From assembly GCA_963932145.1 (NCBI GenBank), contig OZ010616.1, positions 56,150,392 through 56,214,391 on the forward strand: a DNA stretch of 64,000 nt, given 5' to 3'. The stretch is from Acanthosepion lycidas (taxonomy: Eukaryota; Mollusca; Cephalopoda; Sepiida; Sepiidae). Each line of letters begins with the position of its first letter. The first letter of the stretch is position 1. Shown here in pieces: positions 36,666 through 53,232 of the stretch. A model generated the notes under the pieces. The model made no database searches. It saw nothing but the letters and a program-made list of their open reading frames with translations, and had not been told where the DNA came from. Both the position numbers and the translations under genes were made by a program.

Positions 36666-38074
36666 AAAAACAAAGAAAGAAATTCTGGTATATTTATTTT
36701 TGTGTGGTTTAGTTTTCATTGATTAATCAGGTTTCACATGCATTTGACTTTTTAAATAACGTTATTATAACTTATGGTGTTCTGAATTCAAGTAGAGACA
36801 ATATGTTCTTTTGAAGCTCCAAGAAATTAATGGATTTTATGCCTAAAAACGTAAATATTGCTTTATATTTGTGAATGTATAATAATTCTAGTTTGTTTAT
36901 GTGGGGTTCAGATAATAATATATATTCGTGTGTGTGTGTCTAGTATGCATCCTTTATGTTTGGTGGTTGTTGACATGTTGATTTGTGAGCGTTTTTATGT
37001 AACAATCCATTGTGGTAAATAAACATACATTAGATTCTTTAAGAATGGATTTAATAAAGGTTGGTGGTAGACCATAGACTTAATACAATGTAATCATTGC
37101 TTTTCTGGTACCTTTCCATATCAAAAGAATGTGTAATCTGAGGCTGCCATTTAATAGGAATCTTGACTCTTGTAGGGCAGAGAAGTTAATGTTAATCTTT
37201 ACACATGGGTAATAATGTCTGCTTTCTTGAAGTTATCTACCTATTGAAAATCCTCAGGCCAGGACACATTGCCCTGACATTCACGCTTACTAATTGCAAG
37301 ATCATTATTTTTCAGCAGTGTTTAACCAACTGCAAAAAATGGTAAAGGAAAAAATTGCAGAGTATATAAAAATGGTTGAATAAACAGAACTGAAAAAGAA
37401 ATTTAAAAGTACTAAAATTAATTTCTGAATTTACTTTTTGAATTAACTATGCTTTATAAAACTATTTTTTTAATCAATTTGTACTGATATCCACAAAGAA
37501 AAAAGATATTTTTAACAAAAGACGTGAATGGATTATATAAGATAGTGAACGAATTCAAAGCAGGCATTACTGCAAAAAGATTAAATAAGCTATTAAAAAA
37601 AACAAAAAATAACAACATGAATTCTGAAAATTTTTGTTGTTTTGCAGATTTTGTACACCAGACAATTTTAAAAACAAAATAAATATATTAACATACTCAT
37701 CTTTGTTGTTATTATTACAATGTTTCAGCCACTGTTCCCTCTGGCCTTCATCAGATGTATATGCATGGTCTTCCCAAAATTCAAAAAGTTGGTATTCCTT
37801 CATGACCTATAGTCATCTGCAGAGGAACAGCATGCCACTTGCTCAGCAGATTCCTAGTAGATATAGTCAACACACTAACAAGATAGTCCTTTCTCTATTT
37901 TAGAAACCCAGAACATACTAACATTCCAAGAGATAATCTTATGGAAATGTTGACATTCAGCAAACAGACAACATTTTTCCAACTAGAATTTAACATATAC
38001 CAACAAGAAGAAAGCTGTTGTCACTAGTTATGGCAAACATATACATGGAATAATTTGAGAAATTTTTATTAATC
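36666..38074. other. Unassigned intergenic stretch
   Basis: No gene recognised. A block at about 37715-37860 (GTTTCAGCCACTGTTCCCTC, then GGCCTTCATCAGATG) looks like a dispersed repeat but could not be assigned. Confidence 0.55.
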
Positions 38075-38795
38075 ATTTTACTCCATGTAAGGCAGTAAAG
38101 CCACTAAGACACAAAGAGTTACCGAGTGTTAGAGAATATGAGAAAAATACTATTAAGGAGAGAGAACAATAAAAGAACAGGAATTAAGAAGGCAGAAGAT
38201 GATGATTGATATTGAATTTAAAATTTTGAAGGTCAAATGTGACTGGAAGCCAGAAATGAGTTCCACAACTGAGCAGTGTGAGAAAAGAAACTGTTAACAT
38301 AAAAATTATGGTTACATCTAGCCATTTCAATTATAAAATGATAACATATTTCTGCCAGTCAAGTACTGCACTTAAATTTATAAAGTATAGGTACGAAAGA
38401 GGAACAATTACCATAAAAGTATTTACAGAAAAGGCATGTGGAAGTTACATTATGGCAATGAAAAAGAGACTGAAGCTGTGATACCAGGTCAGGACCAATG
38501 ACATCGCAGATTATTCTTTAGATTTTATCAAGGATCTCTAAATATATAGCAAGAATGCCAGACCACATGTAGCAGCAATATTCAAAGCCTGGCTAAATGA
38601 TAGACTTATAAATATGTAAGATAAGGAAAGAAAAATTGTCTAGCTCAATACAATGAACCAACTTTCCTAGCAGCAGATCTAGCAATTGATTCAATATAGT
38701 CCTTCCACTTCATATCAGAAGAAAATATTAGCCCAAGAAGGTACAGTGAGTCAGTCTACTGGAGGCTAGCATCAGCCATGCTGATGGAAGGGAGA
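38075..38795 (-). mobile_element. LINE-A 3' end, minus-strand copy
   Basis: It is nucleotide-similar to 27180-27880. The 3' terminal ATGTAAGGCAGTAAAGCCAC lies at about 38086, followed by ATTGAATTTAAAATTTTGAA, GAGTTCCACAAC and AGAAAAGGCATGTGGAAG. Coding frames are broken. Its 3' end gives the best view of the unsatellited ancestor of the 163-bp monomer. Confidence 0.8.
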
Positions 38796-39110
38796 ATAGA
38801 GAGCAGTTAATCAGGGATCTGAATTTTTCAGTAATTTCAAAGGAAGCTATCCTATCAGCAGGTGTATAATATTGGGGTTATTGTGCTGCTATTTTGTGAT
38901 TGAGTTCTGGATCATGCAATAGTCTCTGGTGGGGCCTCTCAATGCCACGATGAAGGGGTACAGTTATGGTTGTGTCTCCAGACAATTCACTTCAGGTCAT
39001 TTATACATACATCTCCTGTGGGTGTGACTGTTTCACTACCAAACACACTACTCTTCATAAATGAACTCAACTAAATTGAACAAACTCAGCAAACCCAATC
39101 ACAAAAATAA
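38796..39110. other. Stretch between two LINE copies
   Basis: Possibly the 5' leader of the LINE at 39111 onward. It has no coding signal of its own. Confidence 0.4.
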
Positions 39111-41330
39111 ATGGCACACCCCAGGTTTACCATCTCCTACATCAATGTGAGGAGTTCATGTTCCAATTTTGTAGACATAGAACTCCATCTTCTTGAAGCC
39201 AAACCTGAATTCCTACTTCTTTGTGAGATAGATATTAATAACTCTATCCCACTGCAGAAGAACACAATCCCAGTCTACTCACCCCTAATAAGCAAACATG
39301 ACTCACCACAGCCATGGGCTCAGCACCTACATTAAGGACAGGTTTCCCTGTGGCAGAGGCACAAAAAACAAGGACCCTAATCTCTTGTATATGTGCTTCC
39401 ACATGGCACTTATCCATAGTACCAGATTCATTTTCATTCTCTATTGTTCTCAGGATGATAGAATGTTAATTTTCAACCTAATATCCAAGAGGATTGATAA
39501 TCTGCTCACTGAACTTCGCTCAGCCAGCTTTCATATTTGTGGTAACTTCACCACAAAGAATAGTTAATCCACTTGAACAAAACTGATGAAGAAAGCAGAT
39601 ACTGCAAAGACTGCCTATGAACTAACTCAGATCACTACAACCACTTCAATATCTATCACAGTAAGCAATGTAATTGGACATTTGCTGCATTCAAAACTAC
39701 CTGCAATCACTGCAAGAAAGTTATAGAAAAGGCCAGGTTGAAAACAAACAAATTGGATCCCAAGAGTTGGGGAAAATTTCCAACCAAATTCTGAATAAAG
39801 GCAAATTGTCTGTGCCCACTATTATAAATGGCCCTGAGGTTATCTCTTCTTCTAGATAAGGTGAGGCTCTTTGCTTCACTCTTTGCTTCTAACTCAACAT
39901 TAGATGACATAGAATATTCCTTTCTTGATTTCCTTCATCTCAATAAGCACAATCTCAGTAATATTTTTAAGAAAGAAAGCCACTGGCCCAGACAAAATCC
40001 AAGTGGTTGTTTTTAAGAATATTAACCCCAAATTATCCCTGATTTTAGCAAAATTATTTAACTGCTGCTTAAAGCAGAAAGGCTATAATCAATAAGAAGA
40101 TTGTTGATCACCTAAATAGAAACAACCTCTTGAGCAACAGGCAGTATGAGTTTCAATCAACCCAATCCAATCTGTTGATGTCATAACCATCTTTACTCAC
40201 ATAATTAGTGAGGCAATAGACAACAAATATATCTCTAGGATGATTGCATTGGATATTTCAAAGGGCCTTTGACAAGGTGTGGCATAAAGGATTGCTGCAC
40301 AAACTCTCTAGCTATGGAATGACTGGAAGATTTTTTTCAGTTATAAAGTCTTTCCTAATGGGTAGGTGCCTGAAGGTAGTTGTTAACAGCCCGTCCTCCA
40401 GGGACTTAGCAATCAATGCAGATATCCCCCATTTCAGACCAACACTCTTTTTACTTTACATACTCCAAACATTTGTGAATATCTATGCTGATGATATAAC
40501 AGTATATTTGGGTGCACCTCCAAAATTCTAGATGACTAGAGATTGGTAGCTGATCTCTCCTCTGACCTAACTCTAACAGCTCAGTGGGGTAAGAACTGGT
40601 TGGTCATATTCGGTGCCTCAAAAATGAAACTAGTTATATTTCATTATCACTCAGAACATCCACTGATCACAATGAATGAGTGTTCCCACAGGTAGACCCT
40701 GTGCTTTGAGACATGCTCAATCTGAACCTGAAATGGAACTTGTACATATGATCCTGCCCTAAAGACTATGGAAAAATGGTTGGTTTCGTGTAAATACCAG
40801 TAAATACCTGATTCTTGCTATCATTTACAAGAGCCAGATCTAGCCAAAAATTGGGTACTACTACCATATATAGACAGGAACTGCCCAGTCTTAACTGCCC
40901 AGTATTGGTAGTCTAAAAGCATTTCCATGTCCTTGTGGGTGACAAATTATTTTCCACCCAATAACCCCTTTCTCACAGCCAAGACATCTCAAGCCTCCTG
41001 CTTCTCTATCACTATTTACATGGAAAGTGTTCAGACAAAATACATTCCTTAATTCCACCAGTTCTAACCTTCATGGCTCAGACCTGCCATGCCACGCCCA
41101 TTTCATTCCCTTCGTATTCCATTGGTGAAATGTAAATTTGATTAGAACAGTTTCCCAGGAACTGCTACTTTGTAGAACAGATTCCCAAGAGGATCCTTTA
41201 CCAATCTTAATCTGTTCAAGTCTCAGGTTAGTTGTTATCTTCCCCATATATAATCTAGACCTCAAGTGGAACTTGTACATATGATCCCTCACTAAGGATG
41301 ATGGAAAAATGGTTGTTTTCCTACACAGGC
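39111..41330 (+). mobile_element. LINE-C, long decayed copy with endonuclease and RT
   Basis: Plus-strand pieces in order: an APE-type endonuclease start (RFTISYINVRSSCSNFVDIE, then LCEIDINNS) at 39120-39330 and endonuclease middle (STYIKDRFPCGRG, LIHSTRFIFILY) to 39567. Next come a linker, an RT block FDKVWHKGLLHKLSSYGMTG at about 40269, and the catalytic YADD at 40484-40495. The end LWNRFPRGSF.NLNLFKSQV lies near 41160-41240. Several stops and shifts break it. It is a jockey-like non-LTR element. Confidence 0.85.
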
Positions 41331-42130
41331 ATCTCCCAGAGGTTACTTCACAGCCCAACCCCCTTTCTACTTTACATAAATGATCTGCCTAAGAGTATAC
41401 TCTGATCATTTGTGAATATCTACACTGATGATGCAACAGTATATTTAGGTGCACCTCCAAAATTCTAGATGACCAGAGATTGGCAGCTGATCTCTCCTCT
41501 GACTTAGCTCTAACAGCTCAGTGAGGGAAAACTGGATGGTTACAATTCAGTGCCTCGAAAACCAAACTAGTGACATTCCATCATTGCTAATCGAACACAG
41601 AACTATCACCATTAATGATGAATGGATGTTTCCTTAAGGAGATCTTGAGAGCCTCTTGGGCCTTAAACTCAACCCAGACCTCAGATGGTGCTTGTACATT
41701 TGATCCATCACTAAAAATGCTCAAAAAATGGTTGGTTCCCTGTATTGCTTTAATAAATAACTGAATTTTTGTGCTATTCCATACTTTTACAGATCAGGCC
41801 CTAAATAGAGTACTGCTGTCATATATGGGCAAAATCTACCAAGTCTTCAATTTCCGGTCTAGATAGACTCCAAAAGCATCTCTGAATCCTTGTGGGTGAC
41901 AAATCATTTTCCACCCTACAACCATTTTCTCACAAATGAAACGTTGCAAGCCTCTCACCGCTCAAACAAATTTTCTTAGTTCCACTTGTTCTAACCTTCA
42001 GGAGCTAGGATCCACCATGCCACACCCATTGTAGTGAACCACTCTCATTCCCTTTGTATTCCATTTGTGAGATGCAAGCTCCACTCAAGCAGCAGCTTCT
42101 TGTGAACCACTACTTTGTGGAACTGACTCC
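41331..42130 (+). mobile_element. Second LINE-C piece, starting within RT
   Basis: It repeats the RT region from FLLYINDLP onward. The catalytic box reads YTDD at 41421-41432, 937 bases after the YADD of the first copy. It runs to a C-terminal LWN-type block near 42110. Either a tandem duplication or a second truncated insertion in the same orientation. Confidence 0.75.
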
Positions 42131-42184
42131 CAGGAGGGTGTTTTTCTAATCAGTTCAATCTTAACTTGTTCAAGTCTAGGGTTA

Positions 42185-42530
42185 ACTATTATCTTCCCCA
42201 TATATCCACATAAACATAAACTCTGTAACCTTCTACCTTGAGTGGCTCCTGGGCCTTGTACAGAGGAACACATTGCAAAGAAAAAAATTGTTTTGGAGTC
42301 ATTAAAATTAAGAAGTTATTCCTTGCCCCAGTTAACAACAGATTGTAGGTCAGCTGCCAATTTGACTTTATTAATCCAATCAGACTTGCTATTAAGAAAG
42401 GAGTAAATAGTTGTGCCATAGCCATAGATACTGAGGTGAGAATTTATGTCATTAGGAAGGTTGTTGATGAAAATTAAGAACAACAGAGGCCCAAAGACAG
42501 AGTCCTGAGGGATACAAAAGATTTAGATAT
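42185..42530 (-). mobile_element. LINE RT fragment, minus strand
   Basis: Read on minus, the pieces resemble FGPLLFLIFINNLPNDI and NWQLTYN / LLTGARNNFLILMTPKQFF, matching the RT palm region of LINE-A at 28190-27930. It abuts the plus-strand LINE-C piece. Confidence 0.7.
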
Positions 42531-42607
42531 AATACCATGCATAAAACTTATAATTCTATAGCGATTTTCCAAGCATAGCTTAGATGTGGTACAAGGCCGA
42601 AATTATG

Positions 42608-42688
42608 GAGCACCCAGTGAGGATTGAATTTACTACTCGGTCATAATTGTTCTAGCATGACAAGCTTGCTAACCATTACAAGGTGCCC
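42608..42688 (-). mobile_element. tRNA-derived SINE head
   Basis: Read on minus from 42688, GGGCACC pairs with GGTGCTC 80 bases later as a 7-bp acceptor-like stem (one G-T). TGTAATGGTTAGCA resembles an A box and AATTCAATCC a degenerate B box. The sequence beyond (to about 42570, GTGGTACAAGGCC) resembles a SINE body. It is not a functional tRNA. Confidence 0.65.
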
Positions 42689-42789
42689 TAGTATATATTT
42701 CTATAGAAGCGAAGGACTATGTGTTTAAAATGAACACTTAATAAGAAGGTTAATGGAGGCAGATAATAATGAGGAAACACTTTTTTAAA

Positions 42790-43235
42790 AATATTTTGTC
42801 CCAAGCAAGGTGGGAGTGCCACTAGCATGCAAGGGGGTACAGAGAGAGGGAGCAAGAGTAAAGAGGCATGATAGAGGAAAGGTTGAAAAGAAGAACTGGA
42901 AATAGCTCAAGACATCTGGAGATGTCAATTGACATTACATTTGAATAGTTGGAGATTATAGCTATTAGGGAAGCAAGTAAGAAGGGAGTTCCATAAATGG
43001 GAAGTGCGAGACATGAAGCTATTGGAGTAGAAGAGATGGCTACATTTAACTGTTTCAACAGTGAAAGGGTGGAACCAAGATGCCAACCTAGTAGCACATT
43101 TAAATTCAAAGTGAAAGTAGCTTGTCGTAGCAGTTACCAAGAAAGTACTTGTAGAAAAAATCGGAGGAAAGCAACAGCATGTCTGTGAGAGAGTGACTGT
43201 AAACAAGATGCCAGATCAGGGCTAATCATATTGCA
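42790..43235 (-). mobile_element. LINE-A-type C-terminus and 3' end
   Basis: Minus-strand pieces include SHLWNSLLTCFPNSYNLQLF, then KCNVN, and upstream a LASCLQSLSH-like block near 43210. The 3' end lies at about 42790. It cannot belong to the same insertion as 42185-42530 because the order is wrong. Confidence 0.75.
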
Positions 43236-43899
43236 TTTATTTATTATAATTATATCCATATTTATTTTTAACAAAACAAGATAAGGAATTCATTTATGAA
43301 TTTACACACTTGAAGTTGTGTCAGTAGGTCATTTCAGGAAAATATAGTTTCAATGAATTATCATGAAGAGGAAAAGTTCATACAACAGATGAAATTATCT
43401 GACACAAAATAATATTCAAAAATGTTTAAAACAAAGGTAAAAGAGTGTGTTTTTACAGAAGAGTTATGCAGTTGCATACATTCAAATGTAGGTGAAGAGA
43501 AATACTTAACTTTTTTTGAATATTGAAATAAAGTTCTTTGAAGTGCTTGGTTAAGGCCGATAACATAATTAGTGAGTAATTTGTCACTTGTGAAAATACA
43601 CATCCTGAACAGAAATGAAAATTTTCACATGATTTCAAACAATCTTCTCTTGTTGATTTAATTTTTTTTCTTATTTTATATCAAAATTGATTTCACATAG
43701 GCTCACTATTTTCTTTACTTTCTTTTTCTAGGCTCAACAGCTAATTCCTGTGAAAACAAACTTTTCATTGGTCCAAAGAAAGTTTCATATAGGCTCATGA
43801 ATTTCTTTCCATCTTTTACCCTAGCTCACCTGAATTTGAGAGGAGTGGGTAAAAGGAGCTATTATTATTTTGTACTCACCACAGGCTACTCTTTCTGAT
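43236..43899. other. Unassigned intergenic stretch
   Basis: No gene or repeat recognised. Confidence 0.6.
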
Positions 43900-44725
43900 T
43901 GGCATTATAGATTAACTAACTTTTATGTGTGGTATCATAGACAATCTTTTATGAATATCACATGCTAACCATTATGAGTAGTATTATATTGTATCCTTTA
44001 TAAGAAATATTTTCTGTTAACCATTATGTGTGGCATTATATATATTGTAACCTAGAAAAGGTTACTGAATGAGGAATAACCAAAATGGAGGTTGGAAATG
44101 AAATGGTAATCTTTATAACATCAACAAAATACAATACTCGCCAACAGTGTGAAATAGGTAAACCACTGCCAATGGTGGGCTATTTAGCATATTATCCCTA
44201 CTTACAATAATGTCTAATAAGGATTGGGACATACCCATTAGTGTTTATAGGTATGGTATATAGCAATATATTAATTTGATGAGTGGTATTATATATTAAT
44301 CTATATGTGTGTGGTGTTGTATACTACACATTTTGTGTGGTATTATATACTTGCCATGATGAGTGACCTTATATACTGACCTTGATAATTGACATTATAT
44401 ACTAATCCTTCTGAGTAGCATTATATACTAATCTTTATGAGTAGTATTATTATGATTTGTATTTAAACTAATCTTGCTTAGTTGTGTTAGTATTATATGC
44501 TGACCTTTATTAGTGGCATTATATACTGACTGTTATAAGTAACAATTATGAGTGACATTATAGACTAACTTTTATGTGTAACATTATATACAAACCTTTA
44601 CAAGTGGTACTGCATGCTATGTTTTGTGAGTGTTATTATATGCTCACTTTTATCAGTGGTATTATATGCCACCCATTATCGGTGGTATTATTTACTAACC
44701 TTTATAAGTGTCATTATATACTTGT
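43900..44725. repeat. Diverged 26-bp minisatellite, left block
   Basis: Loose copies of CATTATATACTAACCTTTAT plus GAGTGG. They are interrupted by an unrelated insert at about 44055-44262. Units vary in length and sequence, so the array is old. Confidence 0.8.
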
Positions 44726-45274
44726 TGCAAAACTGAATCTACCCACAACAAGGAAAAAAGCAAAAAAGGTGTTTAGACCTAAAAATATAAGATATTTTTA
44801 TTTTCATGTTTCTTACATCTAAATTTTTCTTAGCATGTGTCAGTGTTAAAGTTTTATATTTGTCAGGATACAGTCTTTCCTTGAAGTTATTTTTCAAGAT
44901 GAAAAGAAATAAGAAATGAATGTGATTTCTTTGCATGTATGGCTAAAAAAGAAGTGAGGGAGAAAGTGAGAAGGAAAGTGTAAATGTCAGTTAGCTTGGT
45001 GAGGGAGATAGGTGAATGTATGAGGGAATTTTGTTTAAATCAAATATGTTGCTGTCTGTTGCTGGTTGCCTCTTCCTCTGGTTTGTCAGTAAACTTTGCT
45101 TAAATACCCTTCAAAAGGATCACAAAGCATATTTTTTATTGTTGTTGAAAAATGTTAAATATTTATTTTTGAAACAAATTTTTTAACTGGAACAATGTGT
45201 AATCCTCCAACTCAGACCATTCGTTTTGTGGTTTGGTGTTTGACTGCCTGGGTGTTTATTTGCATCTTCACGCC
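44726..45274. other. Unique stretch between minisatellite blocks
   Basis: No gene or repeat recognised. It separates two blocks of the same 26-bp minisatellite and may be an insertion into a once continuous array. Confidence 0.5.
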
Positions 45275-45720
45275 ACATACTGACCTTTATGAGTCACATT
45301 ATACATTAACCTTTAAGTGTTGTATTATATACTAATCATTATGAGTGGCATTGTATACTAACCTTTATGGGTGGTATTATATGCTAATCATTATAACTAG
45401 TTTTATATAGTAACCTTTATGTGGCATTATATGCTTATCACTATTAGAGTCATTATGTACTAACCTTTATGAGCGTCATTATATACTAACCTTTGTGGGA
45501 GGTATTATATGCTAATGATTATGAGTCGTATTATATACTAACCTTTATATGATATTACATACTAATCAGTTTGAGAGTGTCGTTATATATCGGGTTGGTC
45601 AAAAAGTAAGTTTGGTTTGTTAATAAAATTTTCTACTTGATAAGCGAACAAACTTTTTGGACAAATAAGTACGAACCTCAATGAGTATCATTATATTCTA
45701 GCCTCTATGAGTGGTATATA
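45275..45720. repeat. 26-bp minisatellite, right block
   Basis: About ten better-conserved units of CATTATATACTAACCTTTAT plus GAGTGG. A small mariner-like MITE is inserted at about 45590-45672. Confidence 0.88.
45590..45672. mobile_element. Small mariner-like MITE within minisatellite
   Basis: The left end TCGGGTTGGTCAAAAAGTAA and right end (complement TTTGTCCAAAAAGTTTG) are imperfect inverted repeats. The interrupted 26-bp unit resumes on the far side, which marks the insertion. It is a different family from the 102-bp MITE. Confidence 0.65.
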
Positions 45721-48100
45721 ATATTATATTATAGGAGTAGTGTGTTACACCCCGTTTTAAAAAAATTATCAAAAATCAGGTTATTATCTAATTTAAGTTA
45801 AATTTTCAGTACTTATTTAGTATTGAATACATTTTACATTGAATATGTCATTATTTTAGAAACCTTTGTGGAAATATTTTTGGTGAGTAAATTTCACTTT
45901 CATTTCAGCATATTGTGAACACTTTTTTTTAAGTTTGCGGGTGTTCACTTAATTTTTTTGTTACATAAAGAAAAGTCACTGAAAATGTTGTTTCAGTAAA
46001 AAAAAAAGGGTTCGTTTCTGTTAATTCACACCAAAATAAAAAAAAAAAATTATATTTACTAAAATTTACACCAAATTCTCCCAGAGTGCGGCCCTTCCAT
46101 TGCACTCCGGTTGGGTTAACCTTTTTGTGATTCGTGGACAACTCAGGTGCACTATGCCTAAGTGTGGGGTCTATGTTTGCACTCACCCCTAACAAAAACA
46201 GATTTTTTCTTTTTTTTTTAAATTGTAAAAAATTCATTTAAGTATCTCAAGTATCATCTGCAATCTTTGGTAATTTTCCATTCCGAGGGTTGGTGTTGTT
46301 GTGAGCCAAAGCTAAAAAATTTTGATTTATTTTAAAATTTATATTCAAAACTAAAAATCGTGCCAAAAATTTAATAAAAAAACAATCAAACTTTGATTTA
46401 TTTTAAAGTTTATAATTTGGGGGATGAATTAATATTTGTGATAAATAATTTTACATTATTTGGGGGTGAATTAACAAAAAGATAACCAAAATACAGTTGA
46501 GTAAGGAGATAATTTATTTATTTTTTTGCAATATCAACAATACCAGCTTCTAGCACTTTTTACTCTATGTATTTAATGCCATTTTACGCGCTTTTTTTTT
46601 TTTTTTTTAAGTGGAGTTGACAGTAGAAGACTATTGAGTTGACCTACACGGATTACTCAACTGTGTGTATAATTTTCAGTTTTAACTTTTAAACAAAAAG
46701 TAAACATTATTTCTACAAAATACTGTTAGTGTTAATCATTAAATTACCTACTTTGAAACAAATCTCTAAGACAAATATTTGATTTTTTTTAATTTATTGT
46801 TTTCATTTTTTACATGAATAATGAAGTTTGAAGAATCGAGTGGCCTTGCCAATGTTTTAAAAATGTCTAAAAACCTTCATATTTTACAGATCTAGGTTTA
46901 CCATTATCTTTCAAATAAAACCGAAATTTAACAGTAACATTAAAGACGTTTAATTAATTCATTTATTAAAATGCGTTTTTTATTTCATTGTTTTTTTAGT
47001 AATTGTGGTGATACCCACGTAAATTGTGGTGATACCCAGGTTGACAGACTACTACTCTACTAAACTTCAATAGAATGTTGCATTAAGTTACCATCGCTAG
47101 TGAATGAGGTTCATGAAAAAATACGATGATAGAGTTATTTCATCGTATATATGAATCTTGGCAAGCCGTCAAGAAAATCTAGGTAAAGAATCGAGAACGA
47201 CTAAACTCGATATGACATATCCCAACCGTAACATGCTTTGGAAAAATAGACTGTCACCAACATATAATATTCATTTATTGCATCAATGTCGTCATAATTG
47301 TTTTCGTGAACACTTACAATTTTGCATAAATTTTACATAAAAGCATTAGGTAATTTTCGCACATTCAGACTTCTTTTGCTAATTAATTGTCCTTTAATTT
47401 TTTTTATCTTTTTCCTGGGGCAGCGTTTTCTTATCTCATTGGCTTCACTGCCATTTTACTATTTTTAGATGCAATTAAAAAAACTAATCAACCCTTTCCA
47501 GAAATAAATTTAGTGTAGTAGCTGTAGTGTAAACTTTATTTTGGTTTGCCTTTTAAATCCTTTGGTAATTTTTTTCTTTTGATGTTTTTTTTCTCAAAGT
47601 TTCGTTCCAAGTTAAAGAAGAAGCACGATACACTTCTTCTCGGAAAATACTTCCAGAAAAATAGATTTAAAAAACAGGACATTTACCGAAAATCAAGAAT
47701 TCTTTCACTTTAAAAATGTTTTAATTTCGCTTTTTTCATTTTTTTTTTTTTTAACCGAAGCTCATCTATTTTTAAACTGAAGTTATGATTTTGTTTGATT
47801 GTCATTGACATAATTTAACAAGTCGTAATTTTTTGAATGCAAATATTCACACTGAAATACCTACGTGGAAAAATGTTTTCAAAAAGGCTTGTCAAATTAC
47901 GTAATTATTTTCATTTCATTTTCGTATAATAAAAAATTAACAAATTTGTAACAGCGTTTCAAACGTATAGTTACTATTTGTTGCTACATTATGTAACACT
48001 CGGATGAATTTTTAGTATCATTCTTTATTCTATTGTAGACCGAAGGAAATACTAAAAATACAAATTAATTAAGCAGAAGCTTTATCTCTGTTCGTTCGTC
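45721..48100. other. Intergenic stretch upstream of PRPS
   Basis: AT-rich and mostly featureless. A GC-richer block at about 46075-46200 has an open minus-strand frame without recognisable family. No host gene was recognised. Confidence 0.6.
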
Positions 48101-48296
48101 TCTACATTCATAAAGATTTAATTTTTCGTTTTTTTTTTTATTAGTTAATTTGTTTGTTTCTTTTTTTTCTATCGGTTTCCCTCTCTCTCAGACTCCTACC
48201 CTCTTTTCTGTCACTCCTCCTGCTACTATACTCCCGAAATATATAAAGATAGTGAAGCGAAGGGGGGGCATTAATAGAAAAGCGCCAAAATCATTA

Positions 48297-51654
<3,358 letters not shown>

Positions 51655-53200
51655 ATGATGCCAGAAAACGATTGACAATTTCTTAATGCAGGTGGTTATT
51701 AAAGAAATGCCAAAGACATATATAATATGCATGTTTTTTATGTTGACCCAACTGCATGAATTTATTTTTGTAAAAAAAGAGACTTAAACTTTTTTTTTTT
51801 TTCACTAGTTTTTACTATGCAAATATTTTCATTAACTTCTTGAATGAAGTTTCTTGTTTGTATTTCCATTGTACTCGAATATTTTCCAACAAAATATAGT
51901 CATTGTTTATTGTGAAAGTTGTTCTCTTTATTAAAATAACCTGAAAGTCAATTTTAATGTGGATTCTTTTACAATCCTTATCATCCTCTACCAGAAATTT
52001 GTGTGTAAAATATTTATATTGCACTAGCATTCTGGCACTTAACCTGCCTCCATGTATGCTCTGCCATAATGACAGTGACTTTGATGACAAACAGTGAGAC
52101 TTTGAGAGCTGATTACTTATGGGGGCAGGTTTGTATGTTCAATGCTAAAGAATTAAAACTAGGGAGTTCTTCTCTTAGAAGAAGAAAAAAAAAAAATCTC
52201 TTTTTTGGGGGGGGGGATTTTTTAATATAATATTGGTCACATTTGAAGATCTTGTAAAATGATTTCATTAAATATAAATCTACCTTCTAAAACCAAACTA
52301 CTAGAAAGCAAGTTATTGCCAGCTCCCCTAAGGTATGTGGAGTTCCACAATAGCGAAAAATAGGGATACAATTTGATACTTTCATTGATAGATTTCCTAT
52401 AGTCTTTATTTCAGTAAAGTTTAAGAGCAAATCGATTCACAATAGCAATTTTAAAAAGTATTTTCTTTTCTCTACAATTATTTTAAAGATACTTTACTCA
52501 TTAAGATTAACCATTTAATTTGTAAATTGTCTAAACATCTGGTAAGATGGCTCTTTGTATGATATTCTTCAATTTCGTGTAAATTTTTGGAAACCCCTAC
52601 AATGTAATTGTCTTGATGGGGTAGGTGTCTATAATTGATTTCAATGTATTTTAGCTGTACTTCTTTCTTTCTCCTGTCCCACCTCCCTCCAGTCATAACA
52701 AACTTATTTTGACACCTTTTTGTTTCTGAGAGCAGGTATTTTAACTATATTTATTGCCATATTCAGAATGTTTCATCCATGGTATGTTCTGGCCTTCTCA
52801 AGAGATTCATGAAACATTAAGTTTATAAATCCCCAAAATTCACTTGTCCCAAAGGACACATGGATAAAGGTGTTGGTTGAGTGATCCAAAAGTGAATTGA
52901 CCCAAAGAGTTGAGTTCAATACCTGGCCATAGCAGAGGGAACAAAATCTTGGAGAGTTGAGTTACTGAGGGGGAATTAACTAAGTAGAGGGTTTGGTTTA
53001 AAGTTCCAACAAATATCACCTGTAGAAGGCCAGAAACACAATAGCTGAAACATGAATATGGTAATAAAGATGAGGGCAACAATGTAAATATTGGAAATTT
53101 GTTTCTGATCTCTACTCTTGGAAGGGACACTGATATTTTAAATTGATTTAACAATAATGAAATGATTCAAAATATTAAAAGCTGAAAGGTTTTGGTTTGA

Positions 53201-53229
<29 letters not shown>
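51655..53229. other. PRPS 3' side and intergenic sequence
   Basis: It probably begins with the 3' untranslated region, but I could not fix the poly(A) site. A block at about 52780-53080 looks like an unidentified dispersed repeat. A 26-base T-run lies at 53202-53227. Confidence 0.55.

Positions 53230-53232
<3 letters not shown>

Noticed and set aside
42608-42688. Functional tRNA gene
   Set aside because: The acceptor stem pairs but the anticodon arm and B box are degenerate, and the sequence continues into a SINE-like body.
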